NCBI GenBank assembly: GCA_028293685.1
Contig: JAQGOI010000085.1
Location: 1-8,340, forward strand
Direction: 5' to 3'
From: Lysobacteraceae bacterium
GTDB taxonomy: Bacteria > Pseudomonadota > Gammaproteobacteria > Xanthomonadales > Xanthomonadaceae
DNA: 8,340 nucleotides
The position numbers and the translations under genes were made by a program. This document shows positions 6,136 to 8,340 of this stretch, piece by piece (within the stretch, counting starts at the first letter, position 1; each line of letters begins with the position of its first letter). The notes under the pieces were generated by a model. The model was not told the DNA's origin. It made no database searches and worked only from the letters and a program-made list of their open reading frames with translations.

Positions 6136-7038
6136 ATGAGCTACGAGCGTTACCTGCCTCCCGAGCCGCTGCCTCCCGTCGAGCCGACGCGACTGGCGTT
6201 GTACTGGACACTCGTGCGCGGTGATCGCCCGATCGGCTGGCTGCTGTTGCTGTGGCCCACCTGGTGGGGCCTGTGGATAGCGGCCGGGGGTGTGCCACCG
6301 CTGTGGCCGCTGCTGGTGTTCACCGCCGGCGTCTGGCTGACGCGTTCGGCCGGATGCGTCATCAACGATTACGCCGATCGCTGGCTGGATCCGCAGGTCG
6401 CACGCACGCGCGACCGCCCGCTGGCGACGGGTGCGGTGACCGGCCGCGAAGCGCTGACCGTGTTCGCGGTGTTGATGCTCGTCGCCTTCGCCCTGGTGCT
6501 CACGCTCAACCGGTTGACGATCGAACTCAGTGCCGTCGGCGTGCTGCTCGCCGTCAGCTACCCGTACCTGAAGCGTTACACCGACTTTCCGCAGGTGTAC
6601 CTGGGCATGGCCTTCGGCTGGGGCATCCCGATGGGTTTCGCGGCGCTGCAAGGCACCGTGCCACCGATCGCCTGGCTGTTGTATGTAGCCAACATCTTCT
6701 GGGCGACGGCGTATGACACCTGGTATGCCATGGTCGATCGCGACGATGACATCCGCGCTGGCGCACGCTCCACCGCGATCCTGTTCGGCGACATGGACCT
6801 GGTCGCGCTCGGCGTGCTCTATGGACTCATGTTCGCCGCGCTGGCGCTGGCCGGGCGCCGGGCCGCCCTCGGGCCGCCGTTCTGGTACGCGCTCGGCGTG
6901 GCCGTGCTTCTCGTCGCCTACGAATTCTTCATCGCCCGGGCCCGCAACCGCGACGACTGTTTCCGGGCGTTCCTGCACAACCACTGGGTGGGCGCGGTGA
7001 TCTTTGCCGGCATTGCAAGCAGTTTCCTGCTGCGATGA
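6136..7038 (+). CDS. ubiA: 4-hydroxybenzoate polyprenyltransferase UbiA
   Basis: A 300-residue integral membrane prenyltransferase. It attaches the polyprenyl chain (octaprenyl in E. coli) to 4-hydroxybenzoate, the second committed step of ubiquinone synthesis, at the inner membrane. Both Asp-rich, Mg-diphosphate-binding motifs are present: NDYADRWLD (77-85) with the following [10 protein letters not shown], and [12 protein letters not shown] (194-205). The central [17 protein letters not shown] (141-157) is characteristic of UbiA within the superfamily. Several long hydrophobic helices alternate through the protein, and length is slightly above the E. coli enzyme (290) owing to a Pro-rich N-tail. 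The ATG at 6136 has no obvious Shine-Dalgarno sequence. No ubiC (chorismate lyase) is adjacent in this window. It converges on comF with a REP-like element between. Confidence 0.96.
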   Translation: MSYERYLPPEPLPPVEPTRLALYWTLVRGDRPIGWLLLLWPTWWGLWIAAGGVPPLWPLLVFTAGVWLTRSAGCVINDYADRWLDPQVARTRDRPLATGAVTGREALTVFAVLMLVAFALVLTLNRLTIELSAVGVLLAVSYPYLKRYTDFPQVYLGMAFGWGIPMGFAALQGTVPPIAWLLYVANIFWATAYDTWYAMVDRDDDIRAGARSTAILFGDMDLVALGVLYGLMFAALALAGRRAALGPPFWYALGVAVLLVAYEFFIARARNRDDCFRAFLHNHWVGAVIFAGIASSFLLR

Positions 7039-7046
7039 CCGGCTTG

Positions 7047-7106
7047 TCGTAGGAGCGGCTTACAGTCGCGAGCCGCTGCGCGCCCGGTCATGACGGTCGC
7101 TCCAAC
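7047..7106. repeat. REP-like palindromic element between ubiA and comF
   Basis: The sequence begins GTAGGAGCGGCTTACAGTCG at 7049 and ends near GGTCGCTCC (7095-7103), the usual opening and closing of the dispersed REP-type repeats of xanthomonads. The core folds two ways: GCGGC-TTACA-GTCGC (7055-7069, one G-U), or AGCGGCT (7054-7060) with AGCCGCT (7071-7077). It lies in the 90-base gap between convergent genes, a favoured REP site, and may act as a bidirectional 3'-end hairpin. Boundaries are approximate. Confidence 0.6.
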
Positions 7107-7128
7107 ACGAGCGCATCCATGCCCGCCG

Positions 7129-7857
7129 TCACGGCACCCGCGCGCACACCCATGCGTCGACCCGCTGCACGCCGGCACGTCGCAGAGCGCGTGCCGCCGC
7201 ATGCACCGACGCCCCGGTCGTCATCACGTCGTCGACCAGCGCCACGTGTGCCGGCAATGGCGTTCCGGCGTCGACCACGAACGCATTGCGCACGTTGCGC
7301 CGGCGTGCCCGCGCGCTGAGTTCCGACTGCGGCGCCGTGACGCGCTGGCGCACGAGCAAGTCGTCGTGCAATGGCAGGTCGAGCATGCGGGCCAGCGGGC
7401 TGGCCAACTCAAGTGCCTGGTCGTAACCGCGGCTGCGCAGGCGGGAGCGGTGCAAGGGGATGGGCACCAGCGCTTCGGGACGCGGCAGCCCGGCGCAGGC
7501 GTCGGCCATCAGTTGCGCCAGCAGTCGCCCGGCCGCCAGGTCGCCATGGAACTTGAACCGCGGCAGCAGCCTGTCAAGCGGGCGCGAATACACGCAGGCC
7601 GCGACCGTGCGTTCGAGCGGGGGCTTTCGCCGCAGGCACACCCCGCACGCGGTTGCCGGTGCCGGCAGCGGCAGCGCGCAGCTCGGGCACGCGCTCGAAT
7701 TCCACGGCAGCGCATTGGTGCAAGCCCGGCAGAGATCGCGGCTGCCGTGGCCGCGTTCGCCACAGGCCAGGCAACGGGGCGGCCATACCCTGCGCAGCCA
7801 CTCGCGCAGGGTGTCGTCAACCGCGCGGAGCCCCTTCGGGTTGACAGTGCCGGACAT
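7129..7857 (-). CDS. comF: ComF family phosphoribosyltransferase-like protein
   Basis: A 242-residue protein of the ComF/GntX family. The N-terminal part carries four CxxC pairs (C29/C32, C43/C46, C57/C60, C71/C74), a double zinc ribbon usual for the family. The C-terminal part is a type I phosphoribosyltransferase fold with FKFHGD (101-106), [18 protein letters not shown] (131-148) and the PRPP-binding loop [13 protein letters not shown] (205-217). ComF is required for, or aids, DNA uptake in transformable bacteria and is linked to handling of incoming single strands; the enzymatic substrate is not established. Orthologues beside bioB are familiar in gammaproteobacteria, often annotated gntX. 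The ATG at 7857 has only a weak GGAAAG upstream. A longer frame to 8103 is the antisense of bioB and is rejected. The start codon lies in a CATG whose other strand is an in-frame ATG for bioB. Confidence 0.93.
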   Translation of the reverse strand: MSGTVNPKGLRAVDDTLREWLRRVWPPRCLACGERGHGSRDLCRACTNALPWNSSACPSCALPLPAPATACGVCLRRKPPLERTVAACVYSRPLDRLLPRFKFHGDLAAGRLLAQLMADACAGLPRPEALVPIPLHRSRLRSRGYDQALELASPLARMLDLPLHDDLLVRQRVTAPQSELSARARRRNVRNAFVVDAGTPLPAHVALVDDVMTTGASVHAAARALRRAGVQRVDAWVCARVP

Positions 7858-7906
7858 GCTTTCCAGACTGCCTCGGCTCACCCGCCGCCACAGTCGGAAA
7901 ACGCCC

Positions 7907-8340
7907 TTGTCCGTCGTCAGCCCGCTCCTCGACACAACGCCCCCCGACAGCACGCCGTCGCCGCTGCGCCACGACTGGACGCGCCAGGACGTGCTCGCGC
8001 TGTTCGCATTGCCGTTCACCGAACTGCTGCACCGCGCCGGGTCGGTGCACCGCCTGCACTTCGACCCGGCCGAAGTGCAGGTGAGCACGCTGCTGTCGGT
8101 CAAGACCGGCGGCTGTCCGGAGGACTGCGGCTACTGCCCGCAGGCGGCGCGCTATCACACCGGCGTCGACGCGACGAAATTGATGTCGACCGAAGACGTC
8201 GTCGCCAAGGCGCAGCAAGCGAAGGATGCCGGCGCGTCGCGTTTCTGCATGGGTGCGGCTTGGCGTTCGCCCAGGGATCGCGACATTCCGAAGGTCGCGG
8301 CGATGATCCGCGAAGTGAAAGCGCTCGGCCTGGAAACCTG
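7907..8340 (+). CDS. bioB: Biotin synthase BioB (5' part, cut by window end)
   Basis: The first 144 codons of the radical-SAM enzyme that inserts sulfur into dethiobiotin to make biotin. The 4Fe-4S/SAM motif CxxxCxxC is seen as [10 protein letters not shown] (C70, C74, C77). A ligand of the second, 2Fe-2S cluster is C114 in RFCMGAAWR, at the same spacing as E. coli C53/C57/C60 and C97. [20 protein letters not shown] follows, and the reading frame is open at the right edge. The start is inferred as TTG 7907 ([10 protein letters not shown]...), with GGAAAA about 7 bases upstream. An in-frame ATG at 7856 would add 17 Arg-rich residues that do not resemble BioB. Even with TTG, the protein starts 17 residues earlier than the E. 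coli numbering. It diverges from comF with about 49 bases between starts. I see no BirA-type operator (TTGTAAACC/GGTTTACAA) in that gap. Confidence 0.95.
   Translation, partial: MSVVSPLLDTTPPDSTPSPLRHDWTRQDVLALFALPFTELLHRAGSVHRLHFDPAEVQVSTLLSVKTGGCPEDCGYCPQAARYHTGVDATKLMSTEDVVAKAQQAKDAGASRFCMGAAWRSPRDRDIPKVAAMIREVKALGLET

Noticed and set aside
5359..6984. 541-residue minus-strand ORF covering cytochrome c, the tRNA and antisense of ubiA
   Set aside because: It crosses a tRNA gene and two real genes in a shadow frame; chance long ORF in GC-rich DNA.
7144..7650. ComF with four CxxC motifs as a novel zinc protein
   Set aside because: Multiple CxxC pairs in the N-terminal half followed by a phosphoribosyltransferase domain are usual for Gram-negative ComF/GntX proteins.
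7858..8103. 82-residue N-terminal extension of comF
   Set aside because: It is antisense to bioB codons, Ser/Arg-rich, and lies outside the ComF domain, which begins at the first zinc ribbon.

Overview
The window is a compact, very GC-rich stretch (roughly two thirds G+C by eye) of a chromosome that looks like the Xanthomonadaceae/Rhodanobacteraceae group of Gammaproteobacteria (Lysobacterales). The evidence for this is the ubiA / comF / bioB neighbourhood, a BioB N-terminus of the xanthomonad type, a membrane-anchored cytochrome c5-like protein next to tRNA-Arg, and a 'GTAGGAGCGGCTT...' REP-like repeat of the kind scattered through xanthomonad genomes. The taxonomic call is inference from sequence style; no search was run.

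Layout, left to right. (1) 45-602 (+): a Lys/Ala/Pro-rich, histone H1-like basic protein, convergent with (2) 665-2005 (-): an exported M20-family amidohydrolase. (3) 2131-3459 (+): an APC-superfamily amino-acid permease, divergent from the amidohydrolase and ending on the same CTAG as the next gene. (4) 3456-4568 (-) zapE and (5) 4565-5239 (-) a COG2945-like alpha/beta hydrolase form a tightly coupled pair (GTGA overlap). They lie downstream of (6) 5355-5873 (-), a membrane-tethered c-type cytochrome, and (7) 5966-6042 (-), tRNA-Arg(CCG) with encoded CCA. (8) 6136-7038 (+) ubiA is convergent with (9) 7129-7857 (-) comF, with a REP-like element between them. (10) bioB starts at about 7907 (+) and runs off the right edge.

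Functionally this is mostly housekeeping: ubiquinone synthesis (ubiA), electron transfer (cytochrome c), division (zapE), biotin synthesis (bioB), DNA-uptake-related phosphoribosyltransferase-like function (comF) and a tRNA. The accessory-looking part is the amidohydrolase/permease pair. The two are divergent and could hydrolyse an N-acyl amino acid in the periplasm and import the released amino acid, but that link is inference from adjacency.

I see no CRISPR array, insertion sequence, integrase, prophage or toxin-antitoxin locus, and no undescribed multi-gene system. All ten protein genes appear intact, apart from bioB being cut by the window edge. There is no gene-free stretch longer than about 125 bases. 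The unusual points are small: shared palindromic stop (CTAG) and candidate start (CATG) sites between opposing genes, a low-complexity H1-like protein with a distinct C-terminal module, non-ATG starts on three genes, and a few intergenic inverted repeats.
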